Below, piece after piece: positions 10,253-18,367 of a DNA stretch of 43,767 bases (its first letter is position 1; every line of letters starts with the position of its first letter). The translations under genes and the position numbers were made by a program. The notes beneath the pieces were generated by a model, which was not told the origin of the DNA, searched no databases, and was given only the letters and a program-made list of their open reading frames with translations. This DNA comes from Saccharothrix sp. (GTDB lineage: Bacteria; Actinomycetota; Actinomycetes; Mycobacteriales; Pseudonocardiaceae): positions 1 to 43,767 of the forward strand of contig NZ_JAPSLK010000063.1 of the NCBI RefSeq assembly GCF_031180885.1, given 5' to 3'.

Positions 10253-11179
10253 TCACCGCGCGGCCGTCGACTCCCGGACCACGAGGTGCACCGACGGCGG
10301 CTTCGCGTCGTCCTCCTCGCCGCGCAGCCCGGCCAGCAGCCGCCCCACGGCGTGCTCCCCGCGCTCCCGCCACGCGCCCTCGACGGCGGTGATGCCGACC
10401 GCGCTGACCAGGTCGGGGCCGTCCAGGCTGACGATCGACACGTCACCGGGCACGTCCCGCCCGTCGCGCCGCAGCCGCAGGAACACGCCCAGCGCCACCT
10501 GGCCGCTCCCGCACACCACGGCGGTCGGCAGCCGGTCGCCGTCCAGCAGCACGTCCACGACCTGCTCGCCACCCGCGACCGTGGACGACGACCACAACGT
10601 CCACTCCGGACGCACGCTCAGCCCCTCGGCCACGAGCAGTTCGTCGTAGGACTCGTCGACGTCCTCGGGCAGCACCAGCGCGACGTCCCGGTGACCCAGC
10701 TCCAGCACGTGTCCGGCGGCCAGCCGCAGCGCCTCGCGCGGGTCGTCGTCCCGCACCGCGACCAGCGGCAGGTCCAGCGCCTCGATGGCCGCGGCCTCGT
10801 CGTCGGTGAGGTCGACCGACAGGGCCAGCACGCCGTCCACCCGACGCCCCAGCGGCGGCAGTTCCTCGAAGAACTTCTCCCGCGCCTGCGCGTCGCGCAG
10901 CACGTAGAGCAGGACGTCGTACCCGGCGGCCCGCAACGCGCCTTCGGCACCGGCCAGCAGGTCCCCGCGCCCGACGTCCGCGGTGAGCACGGCGACCGCG
11001 TACTTCCGCCCGCCCGCCAGGCTGGAGGCGTCCCGCGCGATCGCGTACCGCATCCGCTTGGCGACCTCGGTGACGTAGCGGCGCGTCGCCTCGGACACGC
11101 CCGGCTCGCCCCGCAGCGCCCGCGACACCGTCGCCGCGGACACCCCGGCGGCCCGCGCGACGTCGGACATGCTGGTCAA
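10253..11179 (-). CDS. LacI-family transcriptional regulator (MalR-like candidate)
   Basis: Product of 308 residues, slightly short for the family. The N-terminal LacI helix-turn-helix (about 3-25, SDVARAAGVSAATVSRALRG) and the hinge (about 45-58) are clear, followed by a periplasmic-binding-protein-like effector domain (about 60-300). Such proteins usually bind a sugar and lose or gain affinity for a palindromic operator. malQ starts 28 bp downstream on the same strand, suggesting control of maltodextrin use and autoregulation. A 10-bp perfect palindrome (ACCGTACGGT, 11216-11225) lies about 40 bp upstream of the start and could be an operator, though it lacks the central CG usual for LacI sites. 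The effector is not identifiable from sequence. Confidence 0.88.
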   Translation of the reverse strand: MTSMSDVARAAGVSAATVSRALRGEPGVSEATRRYVTEVAKRMRYAIARDASSLAGGRKYAVAVLTADVGRGDLLAGAEGALRAAGYDVLLYVLRDAQAREKFFEELPPLGRRVDGVLALSVDLTDDEAAAIEALDLPLVAVRDDDPREALRLAAGHVLELGHRDVALVLPEDVDESYDELLVAEGLSVRPEWTLWSSSTVAGGEQVVDVLLDGDRLPTAVVCGSGQVALGVFLRLRRDGRDVPGDVSIVSLDGPDLVSAVGITAVEGAWRERGEHAVGRLLAGLRGEEDDAKPPSVHLVVRESTAAR

Positions 11180-11215
11180 CTCACACCTCCCGGCCTGGCT
11201 ACGAGCCTAGCGAGA

Positions 11216-11225
11216 ACCGTACGGT
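11216..11225. promoter_or_regulatory. Short palindrome between lacI-type gene and peroxiredoxin
   Basis: Perfect 10-bp palindrome ACCGTACGGT in the divergent intergenic region between the LacI-family gene and the peroxiredoxin gene. It could be an operator for the LacI protein, but the centre is TA and not the usual CG, and only one copy is seen. Confidence 0.25.
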
Positions 11226-11282
11226 GGGCAGCGGGCGAACACCGTGCGGCACGTGATCGACACCCTCCGGGAGGACCGAGGC

Positions 11283-11741
11283 ATGAAACCAGGCGACACC
11301 GCGCCCGATTTCACCCTGCCAGACCAGAACGGCACCCCGACCAGCCTCACCGAACTGCTGGCGTCCGGCCCGGTGGTCCTTTTCTTCTACCCGGCCGCGA
11401 TGACCCCGGGGTGCACCGCGGAAAGCTGCCACTTCCGCGATTTGGCGGCGGAATTCGCGGAAGTCGGCGCCCAACGCGTCGGCATCAGCCGCGACCCGGT
11501 CGAAAAGCAAAAGGAATTCGCCGACCGCCACACGTTCGACTACCCGCTGTTGTCGGACGTAGACGGCAAGATCGCCGAACGATTCGCGGTCAAGCGCCGT
11601 TTCGGCCCCTTGCCGGTCAAACGCCACACCTTCGTCATCGACACCGACCGCACGGTGCTCGACGTGATCAAGTCCGAATTCGCCATGAACACCCACGCCG
11701 ACAAGGCCCTCACCACCCTCCGCGCCCACGTCAAGGACTGA
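11283..11741 (+). CDS. Thioredoxin-dependent peroxiredoxin, PrxQ/Bcp type
   Basis: Product of 152 residues, the normal Bcp/PrxQ length. It reduces hydrogen peroxide and organic hydroperoxides using thioredoxin. The peroxidatic cysteine is C44 in YPAAMTPGCT and the resolving cysteine is C49 (CTAESC), the close C-x4-C spacing of the PrxQ class. The usual KKRFGP-like and RHTFVID elements are also present. The ATG at 11283 has GGGAGGACCGAGGC directly before it; an in-frame upstream ATG at 11244 lacks a ribosome binding site. The gene is transcribed alone, divergent from the LacI gene and convergent with the TetR gene. Confidence 0.93.
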   Translation: MKPGDTAPDFTLPDQNGTPTSLTELLASGPVVLFFYPAAMTPGCTAESCHFRDLAAEFAEVGAQRVGISRDPVEKQKEFADRHTFDYPLLSDVDGKIAERFAVKRRFGPLPVKRHTFVIDTDRTVLDVIKSEFAMNTHADKALTTLRAHVKD

Positions 11742-11868
11742 CGCCGACATCAGACCCGGCATTCCCCCGCCGACAGCCGTTTTTTGTCGGTGGTCGCCGG
11801 TAGAATCGATGTCGGGGGCCGTGGCCCGCGCGGCCGTCAGCAGGCACGCGGATGTTCGGTTCCCCGCT

Positions 11869-12444
11869 TCACGGGCGCAATCCGGCCAGGACGAAGTCCG
11901 CGATCTCCGCCGCCAGTCTGCTCGGCGGTTTGGGGCCGTCCGGGCGGTACCAGGTGGGGAGTTGGTTGACGACGCCCAGGGCGATGAGGACGGCGGTGTC
12001 GGCGGGGACGCGGGCGCTGAAAGTGCCGTCGGCCTGCGCCTTCTCGACGACCGCGCGGAAGGTCTCGTGGTAGCGGCGGCGTTCGGCGCGGAAGGCGGCC
12101 ATGCGTTCGGCGTCCAGTTTGTGCATCTCGCGCACGAACACGGCGGTCTCGTCGACGCTCTCCGCGGTCGTCTCCACCAGGCTCACGATGATCCGCCGCA
12201 CGGTCGTCGCCGCGTCCTCGCCCGCCGCGATGATCCGGTCCAGGTCGGCCATCTGCCGGCCGATCAGCGACCGGTAGATCTCGAACAGCAGGTCGTCCTT
12301 GGAACCGAAGTAGTGGTACAGCGCGCCCTTGGTCACCGAGGCCGCCTCGACCACCTCCTGCACGGTGGTCGCGTCGAACCCCTTCGCGGCGAACAGGCGC
12401 ACCGCCGCCTCGACGATCCGCTCGGGCGTCGACCGACGCGCCAC
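11869..12444 (-). CDS. TetR-family transcriptional regulator
   Basis: Product of 191 residues. The N-terminal TetR helix-turn-helix is complete (about 1-50, RIVEAAVRLFAAKGFDATTVQEVVEAA then KGALYHYFGSKDDLL), and the remainder is a helical ligand-binding domain. The GTG at 12444 lies one base after the LLM oxidoreductase stop, so the two genes form an operon. A palindromic site of classic TetR type precedes that operon (13440-13455), implying autorepression relieved by a ligand, perhaps an acyl-CoA or an oxidoreductase substrate. Related regulators often control lipid or sterol degradation, but the ligand cannot be read from sequence. Confidence 0.92.
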   Translation of the reverse strand: MARRSTPERIVEAAVRLFAAKGFDATTVQEVVEAASVTKGALYHYFGSKDDLLFEIYRSLIGRQMADLDRIIAAGEDAATTVRRIIVSLVETTAESVDETAVFVREMHKLDAERMAAFRAERRRYHETFRAVVEKAQADGTFSARVPADTAVLIALGVVNQLPTWYRPDGPKPPSRLAAEIADFVLAGLRP

Positions 12445-12445
12445 G

Positions 12446-13393
12446 TCAGGCCCCCGGCGCCAGGGCGCGCACCAGCTCCAACTGGTCCGCGCCGGTCGGG
12501 AGGACGGCGATGATCGGGGTGTCGACGCCGTTGGCCGCGTACTTGGCGACCTGCGCCCGGCAGTGCTCGACGCTGCCGTGCACGACCAGGTCGTCCACCA
12601 CCTCGTCGGGAATCACCTCGGCCGCTTTGCGGCGGTCGCCGGCCTGCCACGCCTCGTGCATCGGCCGCAGCAGCTCGCCGCGCCCGAGCCAGTCGTGGAA
12701 GGCCGCGTACGCGGGGACGGTCAGGTAGGTGCTGATGAGCATGCGGCCCAGCCCGCGCGCGGCCTCGGCGTTCTCGGTCGGGCACACGAAGATCCGCGCC
12801 GCGAGTTCCTGGTCACCCAGTTCGGCGCGGACCTTGGGCACGTCGTCCGCACCCAGCCAGTTGGTGATGGCGCCGTCGGCCTCGCGGCCGGCGAGGCGCA
12901 GCATGTTCGGGCGCAGCGCGGCGAGCATGATCGGCACCGGCCGCTCGGGCACGCGCTCCAGCCGGAACCCGCGCACGGCGAACGTGTCGTACTGCTCGGT
13001 GACCTTCTCGCCCGCGAGCGCCGCCTTGAGGAAGCGCAGCGTGTCCCGCGTCCGCTTGAACGGCTCGGCGAAGTCGACCGCGTTCCAGCGCTGGACGATC
13101 GCCGGCGACGACGACCCGATGCCGAGCACGAACCGGTGGCCCGACACCTCGGCCAGGGTCGCCGCCGTCATGGCGAGCGTCGCGGGGCCCCGCGTGTAGA
13201 CGGGCGCGATCGCCGTGCCCAGCCGCAGGTCCGACCACTGCGCGGCCAGGGCGAGCGGCGTGAACGCGTCGGTGCCCGCCGTCTCGGCCGACCAGATGTC
13301 GGTGTAGCCGAGGTCGCCGAGTTCGGACACGAGTTCCCGGTGGTCGAGCACGGGAACGCCGACCAGCGGCAGCGTGATTCCCCAACGGCCCAC
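12446..13393 (-). CDS. LLM-class F420-dependent oxidoreductase
   Basis: Product of 315 residues with the luciferase-like monooxygenase barrel over its whole length. Family elements include GITLPLVG at the N-terminus, DIWSAETAGTDAFTPLALAA, LRLGTAIAPVYTRGPATLAMTAATLAEVSGHRFVLGIG, and the later PIMLAALRPNMLRLAGREADGAITNWL. Proteins of this class in actinobacteria use coenzyme F420 for hydride transfer to or from varied substrates. Cofactor choice is inferred from the family. GTG start at 13393 with GGAGG eight bases upstream. It is the first gene of an operon with the TetR regulator and sits behind a TetR-type operator. The substrate is unknown. Confidence 0.88.
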   Translation of the reverse strand: MGRWGITLPLVGVPVLDHRELVSELGDLGYTDIWSAETAGTDAFTPLALAAQWSDLRLGTAIAPVYTRGPATLAMTAATLAEVSGHRFVLGIGSSSPAIVQRWNAVDFAEPFKRTRDTLRFLKAALAGEKVTEQYDTFAVRGFRLERVPERPVPIMLAALRPNMLRLAGREADGAITNWLGADDVPKVRAELGDQELAARIFVCPTENAEAARGLGRMLISTYLTVPAYAAFHDWLGRGELLRPMHEAWQAGDRRKAAEVIPDEVVDDLVVHGSVEHCRAQVAKYAANGVDTPIIAVLPTGADQLELVRALAPGA

Positions 13394-13439
13394 GATCGCC
13401 TCCGTCTGCTATGGGTGACGGGGACCACCGTACCTCAGG

Positions 13440-13455
13440 TACCGACCAGTCGGTA
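13440..13455. promoter_or_regulatory. TetR-type operator TACCGAC-CA-GTCGGTA
   Basis: Palindrome with 7-bp arms and a 2-bp centre, 47 bp upstream of the GTG of the LLM oxidoreductase-TetR operon. The ACCGAC..GTCGGT pattern is common for actinobacterial TetR-family regulators. Position and symmetry support autoregulation of the operon by the TetR protein it encodes. Confidence 0.75.
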
Positions 13456-13493
13456 TGTCCGCAGAGGGTTCAGCGGTTCGGCGGTTCGGCGGT

Positions 13494-14381
13494 TCAGAGC
13501 GAGATGCCGCGCTCGCGCAGCCAGCCGACCGGGTCGATCTTCTGCGAGCCGCCCAGCCACACCTCGAAGTGCAGGTGCGGTCCGGTGGACTGGCCGCGGT
13601 TGCCCATGGTCGCGATCTGCTGGCCGGCGGCGACCTGCTGGCCCTCGCTGACCAGGATCTCGTTCACGTGGCCGTAGACGGTGATCGTGCCGTCGCCGTG
13701 CTTGACCCGGACCCACAGCCCGAAGCCGCTGGCCGGACCGGCCTCGACGACCACGCCGTCCATCGCGGACAGGATCGGGGTGCCGATGGCGTTGGCGATG
13801 TCCACGCCGTAGTGGGTCGTGCCCCACCGGGCGCCGAAGCCGGACGTGAACGAGCCCTCGGCGGGCTTGGCGACCTTGGGCCGGCGGGCGGCCTCCTCGG
13901 CGGCCTTCTGGGCGGCGACGCGTGCCTCCTCGGCGGCCTTCTGGGCGGCGACGCGTGCCGCCTCGGCCGCGGCGGCCTCCTGCTGGCGCTTGAGTTCGGC
14001 CTGGCGGGCCGCGTAGCCGGTCGAGGCGTGCTGGATCGCCTGGCTCACGTGCTGGCGGGCCACGAGGCCTTCCGAGCGCATGAGCTTCGCGGCCTCGAGG
14101 CCGGGCCGGATCTCGTGCCGGGTCTGGACGGTCGGGGCCTCGGGGGCACCGGACACCGCGATCGCCGCGGCGAGGTCGGTGCTGGCCGCCAACGGCGTGA
14201 TGCTCGTGCCACCGCCCGCGGCGCCGACACTGGCCAGGGCGCCGAGCGCCACGACGGCCGCCACCTTCTTGCCGGTGACCTGCTTTCTGTCATCCTCCGC
14301 GCGGTGCGCACCACGCTTGCCGGTGGCGCTCGGGCGCGTGCTGAACACGCTGCGACCACGGGCCTTGGTATGCCGTGACAA
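13494..14381 (-). CDS. Secreted M23 (LytM/lysostaphin-type) metallopeptidase
   Basis: Product of 295 residues from a TTG at 14381, which has AAGGAAGG seven bases upstream; the open frame further upstream is arginine/proline-rich and not supported. A membrane or signal segment (about 44-60, KKVAAVVALGALASVGAAGGG) follows a basic N-terminus. A helical, Ala/Gln/Glu-rich coiled-coil stretch (about 110-170) holds two identical 11-residue units. The M23 domain ends the protein: HYGVDIANAIGTPI gives H-x3-D and GPHLHFEVW gives HxH, the zinc ligands. It probably cuts peptidoglycan cross-bridges during growth. It lies downstream of a class A PBP gene behind its own long leader. Confidence 0.93.
   Translation of the reverse strand: MSRHTKARGRSVFSTRPSATGKRGAHRAEDDRKQVTGKKVAAVVALGALASVGAAGGGTSITPLAASTDLAAAIAVSGAPEAPTVQTRHEIRPGLEAAKLMRSEGLVARQHVSQAIQHASTGYAARQAELKRQQEAAAAEAARVAAQKAAEEARVAAQKAAEEAARRPKVAKPAEGSFTSGFGARWGTTHYGVDIANAIGTPILSAMDGVVVEAGPASGFGLWVRVKHGDGTITVYGHVNEILVSEGQQVAAGQQIATMGNRGQSTGPHLHFEVWLGGSQKIDPVGWLRERGISL
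13891..13956 (-). repeat. Two identical 33-bp tandem repeats in M23 coiled coil
   Basis: Bases 13891-13923 and 13924-13956 are identical. They encode two copies of an 11-residue helical unit (ARVAAQKAAEE). Identity at third positions indicates a recent in-frame duplication or ongoing unit-number variation, lengthening the coiled coil by 11 residues. Confidence 0.85.
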
Positions 14382-14640
14382 AGGTATGCCTTCCTTGCAT
14401 CGGGGAGCCCGGTCGGGACGTCTGGCGGGGGATCCAGGTGGCGAGGCTTTCGGGGAGCGACGCCGTGTCCCTTTGGTGACCGAACCGTGACATGCGGCGG
14501 GGACCGTAACCCGTGGTGATGAGCGAAGGCAACCCATCGGGCCGCGACTAGCGCTATTTGGTGAGATAACCCACTGATCGTCACTGTGAGTGACGTAGTA
14601 CGCGGGCGTTCCACATTAGGCCGTTATAAATGCCTGGTCA
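14382..14640 (-). promoter_or_regulatory. Long leader of M23 peptidase gene, possible MtrA sites
   Basis: About 260 nt precede the TTG start without any gene. On the plus strand GTGAC occurs at 14476-14480 and 14487-14491 (11-bp period), with GTAAC at 14506-14510. Direct repeats of GTNAC with 6-bp spacing resemble binding sites of MtrA, the response regulator that controls cell wall hydrolase genes in actinobacteria. The transcribed part could fold, and c-di-AMP riboswitches often precede this kind of gene, but I could not match the conserved riboswitch core by eye. Confidence 0.4.
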
Positions 14641-14932
14641 GCGGGGTGGCGCTGGTGTGACCGAGTGAGGCTCGGCGCGGGCCGGCGGTCGGGGCTGGTG
14701 ATCGGCGGGGTTGTGGTGTCTGGCTGCGTCTTTGGGCTGGTCGGCGGCGGTATCAGTGGTGGGTTTCGGGGTGGGCGTCGCCTGTATCGAGACAGTTGGG
14801 TTTGGTCGGGTTGGTGGTGGGGTACGGAGCGGTGCTGTGTCGGCGGCTTGGCCATGGGGTGAGGCGCGGGAGCGGGGGTGGGCAGCGGCGAGGTGCGGGA
14901 GGAGGCGGGGGCGGGTGTGAGCGTGGGAAGTG
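14641..14932. other. Gene-free G-rich spacer between PBP and M23 genes
   Basis: Low-complexity stretch with many GGTGGGG/GGTCGG runs on the plus strand. No frame on either strand has a ribosome binding site or recognisable domain. On the minus strand it lies after the PBP terminator and before the M23 leader. Confidence 0.5.
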
Positions 14933-14964
14933 AAGAGCCGTGGCCCGGAGGGGCCACGGCTCTT
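14933..14964 (-). terminator. Hairpin terminator after class A PBP gene
   Basis: A 14-bp perfect stem, AAGAGCCGTGGCCC with its complement around GGAG, beginning 26 bp after the PBP stop codon. There is no long T tract on the minus-strand side, so it may act as an intrinsic terminator of the actinobacterial U-poor kind. Confidence 0.7.
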
Positions 14965-14989
14965 GTGTGCGCGCGGGTGTGGGTGGTTG

Positions 14990-17104
14990 CTAGCGGTAGC
15001 GGGGGTCCACTGGAGGGAGAGGGGTGGGTTCCTTGCCCTCGTGTAGGGGCTTCATGGCGTTGAACCACGTCGGGGCGGCTACCGAGCCGCCGAAGACGCC
15101 CGTGGTGCCCGGGGCGTTGCCGCACAGGCGCGGGGGTGTGGTGTTGCAGATGACCTGGGGGGCCACGCCGTCGGTGAAGGTCATCACGGCGCCCGCGTAG
15201 TGCGCGGTCGCGCCCATGAAGGCGACCGACCAGTGGTCTTCCGTGGTGCCGGTCTTGCCGATCATCGGCCGGTCCCAGCCCGCCTTGCCGGCCGCGCCGG
15301 CCGCGGTGCCGCCGGTCTTGATGTCGGCGCCCAGGCCGTTCGCCAGGGCGTTGGCCACCTCGGGCGCCACGGCCTGGTCGCAGGGGGCTTCCTTCAGCGC
15401 CACGGATCGGCCGTTGCGGTCCGTCACGCCCTCCACCGGGGTCGGCGGGCACCACTTGCCGGAACTCATGATCGTCGCCGCGACGTTCGCCAGTTCCAGG
15501 ATGCTGGTCGGGCCGACGCCCAGGGTGAACGAGCCGCGGTTCTCGTTCTTGATCGTCTCGCCCTGGGACTGCTCGCCCGGCTTCACCGGCTCGCCCTTGG
15601 TGGTCACGCCGTTCATGGACTCGCGCAACCCGAGGCGGGAGGCCATGTCGACCACCTTGTTCAGGCCGACCTGCTCCTCCAGGATGACGAAAGCGGTGTT
15701 CGGCGACTGCGCGAGCGCCTCGGTCAGCGTCATCTTGTCCTTGTAGGTGCCCGCGTTCTTGACGGTGTACCCACCGCGGTCGCCCTTGTAGATCCGGGAC
15801 GTGTACGTGGCCGGGGTGTCGATCTGCTTGTCGAGGCGGGCCACGCCGGCCTCCAGCGCCGCCGCGGCCGTGAACACCTTGTACGTAGAGCCCGTGCCGA
15901 ACTTGGTCACCTCGGACGGCAGCGGGTAGGCGCTCTGGCCGGCGTCGGCGTTGTTGCCGAAGTCGCGGTTGGCCGCCAGCGCCCGGACGCGGTGCTTCTC
16001 GGTGCCCGGCTCGACGATCGCCATCGCGTTGGCGATGCCGTCCTGGTCCTTCGGCACCTGGCCCTCGGCCGCCTCCTTGGCCAGGCGGGTGGCGACCGGG
16101 TCCATCGTGGTGTGGATGGTGTAGCCGCCGCGCTTCAGCTCGTCCACCGGCAGGCCGGCCTTCTCCAGGTAGTCGAGCAGGTACCGGCAGAAGAACCCGT
16201 ACACCGGGCCGTCGCCCGCGCCCACGCAGCCGTTGGGCAGCAGCTTGAGGTCCGGCACCACGCCGATGCCCTCGGCCTTGTACTCCGCCGCCTTCTCCTC
16301 GGCCACCTTCGGGTCCGCGCCGAACGCCCCGTTCTCCCGCATCTTGTCGATCACGGTGTTGCGCCGCTTGATCGCGGGCTCCACGGCGGCACCCGGGTTG
16401 AGCCGGCTCGGCTCGTTGACCAGGCCGGCCAGCATGGCCGCCTGCGGCACGGTGAGCTTGTCGGGCGTGGTGCCGAAGTAGGTCTTGGCCGCCGCGCCGA
16501 CGCCGTAGGTGCCGTTGCCGAACGGGACGATGTTGAGGTACCCGGTGAGGATCTCGTCCTTGGTCATCTTCTGCTCGAGCTGCGTGGCGATGCGCGCCTC
16601 GCTGATCTTGCGCCCGATGGTGGCCTCGGTGGCCTTCTCGTAGGCCTCCTTCTCCCCCTTGCCGACCACGAACGCCAGGTAGTTCTTGACGTACTGCTGG
16701 GTCAGCGTGGACGCGCCCTGCGTGGTCTCGCCCTCCACGCCGGCCTTGGCCGCCGCACGCGCGATGCCCTGCCAGTCCACGCCCTTGTGCTCGAAGAACC
16801 GCTTGTCCTCGATCGCGATGATCGCGGCCTTCATGGTGTCGGCGATGCCCTCCGACGGCACCGGGATGCGGTACTGGTCGTACAGGTAGGCGATCGGCTG
16901 CTGGTTCATGTCGAGGACGGTGGTGACCAGCGGCAGCTCGGCCTTGGTCAACTCACCGGACGTCTGGTCCACCGTGTCCGCCGCGCGGTTGGACGCCAGG
17001 CCCATCCCGCCCACGACCGGGAACAGCAAGGCGGCCACCAGGACCCCCGCCACGAGGCACAACCCCGCCAACTTGACCAGACCCGTCGCACGCGCGGCGA
17101 ACAC
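14990..17104 (-). CDS. Class A penicillin-binding protein (PonA-type)
   Basis: Product of 704 residues. It polymerises glycan strands and cross-links peptides. A transmembrane anchor spans about 9-33. The GT51 glycosyltransferase domain (about 65-230) shows IEDKRFFEHKGVD with catalytic E99 and TQGASTLTQQYVKN (128-141). The transpeptidase domain has S406 in STYK (406-409), SPN (467-469) and KTGT (617-620). No C-terminal PASTA domain is present, unlike PonA2-like relatives; the protein ends shortly after the KTG region. GTG start with AAGGGG upstream. It is upstream of the M23 endopeptidase gene on the same strand but separated by a terminator, so the two are probably independent units with related function. 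Confidence 0.95.
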   Translation of the reverse strand: MFAARATGLVKLAGLCLVAGVLVAALLFPVVGGMGLASNRAADTVDQTSGELTKAELPLVTTVLDMNQQPIAYLYDQYRIPVPSEGIADTMKAAIIAIEDKRFFEHKGVDWQGIARAAAKAGVEGETTQGASTLTQQYVKNYLAFVVGKGEKEAYEKATEATIGRKISEARIATQLEQKMTKDEILTGYLNIVPFGNGTYGVGAAAKTYFGTTPDKLTVPQAAMLAGLVNEPSRLNPGAAVEPAIKRRNTVIDKMRENGAFGADPKVAEEKAAEYKAEGIGVVPDLKLLPNGCVGAGDGPVYGFFCRYLLDYLEKAGLPVDELKRGGYTIHTTMDPVATRLAKEAAEGQVPKDQDGIANAMAIVEPGTEKHRVRALAANRDFGNNADAGQSAYPLPSEVTKFGTGSTYKVFTAAAALEAGVARLDKQIDTPATYTSRIYKGDRGGYTVKNAGTYKDKMTLTEALAQSPNTAFVILEEQVGLNKVVDMASRLGLRESMNGVTTKGEPVKPGEQSQGETIKNENRGSFTLGVGPTSILELANVAATIMSSGKWCPPTPVEGVTDRNGRSVALKEAPCDQAVAPEVANALANGLGADIKTGGTAAGAAGKAGWDRPMIGKTGTTEDHWSVAFMGATAHYAGAVMTFTDGVAPQVICNTTPPRLCGNAPGTTGVFGGSVAAPTWFNAMKPLHEGKEPTPLPPVDPRYR

Positions 17105-17308
17105 TGAACAACCCCTTCCGGATCCCCTCGGAGAAAAGCCCCCTGGACATAAAGTCGCGCGGCGACCGCCTCAGGTTGCTTGCCGACCCGAAATTACTCC
17201 TGCCCCTTCCGGGCGATGGCGAAACCCCCTGTGCCGCACGGCTCGCGGCCGTACGGGTCAATGATCGAACGGATGTTCGAACCTGGCAAGATCACGATCG
17301 GGTGATCG
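17105..17308. other. Intergenic region upstream of the PBP gene
   Basis: About 200 bp between pfkB-type gene end and PBP start, both on the minus strand. It should hold the PBP promoter, which I cannot place confidently. An inverted repeat GATCAC-N6-GTGATC (about 17290-17307) follows the kinase stop directly and includes CGATCGGGTGA, an 11-mer also seen in three other intergenic places of the window. Confidence 0.4.
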
Positions 17309-18349
17309 TCACGAGGAGCGCAGCCTGATCGTCGCGCTCGCCCGGCGCACTTCAACGCCCGCGTGGTGCGGCAGCACGTCTTCGAGGAACCGGTACCCGC
17401 GCAGGTCCGGGTCCACGTCCGCCCGCCGGCTCACGGTCCGCCACCAGGTCGCGATGTCCACCCACCCCGGAGCCGACAGCGACCCGCCGAAGTGCTGCAC
17501 CGACAGCGCCGCGCACAGGTTCGCGAACCGGACCCGGTCGCACAGCGGCCACCCCGCGAGCGTCCCCAGCACGAACCCGGCCCCGAAGACGTCCCCCGCC
17601 CCGGTCGAGTCCAGCGGCGCCACGTTCAGCCCGGACACGTCGACCACCTCGCCGGTCGCGGAGTCCACGGCCACCGCTCCCCCACCACCGCGGGTGACCA
17701 CCACCATCGGCACATAAGAAGACAGCACCCGTGCCGCATCAAGAGCGGACTCGGTCCGTGTGTACCGCATGGCCTCGACGTCGTTGGGCAGGAACACGTC
17801 ATACCCGTCCAGCCGCCGCAGCAACTCGGGTGCCCACACCTCGGTCCGGTCCCACCCGATGTCGGCGAACAGCAACGCCCCCGCGGCCTTCGCCGTGCGC
17901 ACCCACTGCTCGTCCTCCGGCTGGATGTGCACGAAGCAGGCCCGCGTGCGCGGCGGCGGGTTGAGCAACTCGTCGGCGGACACCGGCGGCCGGTGCCCGT
18001 GGGTGACCATCGACCGGTCGCGGTCCATCGCCATCGACACGGTCACCGGCGTGTGCCACCCGTAGAACCGGCGGCAGTACAAGAGGTCCACGCCCTCCTG
18101 CTCCGCCAGCACCTCCCAGCAGAAGTCGCCGTAGGCGTCCTCGCCGAACGCGGCGGACAGCGCGGTGCGCAGCTGGAGCCGGGACAGCGCGACGGCGAGG
18201 TTGGCGATGCCGCCCGGGCACGAGCCCAGGCCCTCGGCCCACACCTCGGTGCCCGGCGCCGGCGGCCGGGGCAGGCCGGTGAAGATGATGTCCAGGAACA
18301 CCGTGCCGGACAACAGCACGTCGAACGCGGGCTCGTCGGCGGTCGTCAT
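17309..18349 (-). CDS. PfkB-family carbohydrate kinase
   Basis: Product of 346 residues, near the usual size for ribokinase/fructokinase-like proteins. The N-terminal PfkB signature region is GSCPGGIANLAVALSRL (42-58), and the C-terminal signature is LDSTGAGDVFGAGFVLG (246-262) with catalytic base D253 and the anion hole GAGD. It phosphorylates a sugar or nucleoside with ATP; the substrate is not evident. The ATG at 18349 lies 18 bp after the stop of the sigma factor gene, so the two are probably one operon. That pairing is unusual, since sigma factors of the SigD/ShbA type more often neighbour guaB. The extra C-terminal 30 residues beyond the kinase core are not recognised. Confidence 0.9.
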   Translation of the reverse strand: MTTADEPAFDVLLSGTVFLDIIFTGLPRPPAPGTEVWAEGLGSCPGGIANLAVALSRLQLRTALSAAFGEDAYGDFCWEVLAEQEGVDLLYCRRFYGWHTPVTVSMAMDRDRSMVTHGHRPPVSADELLNPPPRTRACFVHIQPEDEQWVRTAKAAGALLFADIGWDRTEVWAPELLRRLDGYDVFLPNDVEAMRYTRTESALDAARVLSSYVPMVVVTRGGGGAVAVDSATGEVVDVSGLNVAPLDSTGAGDVFGAGFVLGTLAGWPLCDRVRFANLCAALSVQHFGGSLSAPGWVDIATWWRTVSRRADVDPDLRGYRFLEDVLPHHAGVEVRRASATIRLRSS

Positions 18350-18367
18350 CTCTCAACGATGCCAGGA

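Noticed and set aside
14382..14560. c-di-AMP (ydaO-yuaA) riboswitch in the M23 leader
   Set aside because: The gene type and leader length fit, but I could not recognise the conserved core sequence by eye, so I list only an unspecified leader.
14616..15455. Proline/threonine-rich frame overlapping the PBP gene end
   Set aside because: It shares the PBP coding region in another frame and continues through G-rich spacer; no start signal or family.
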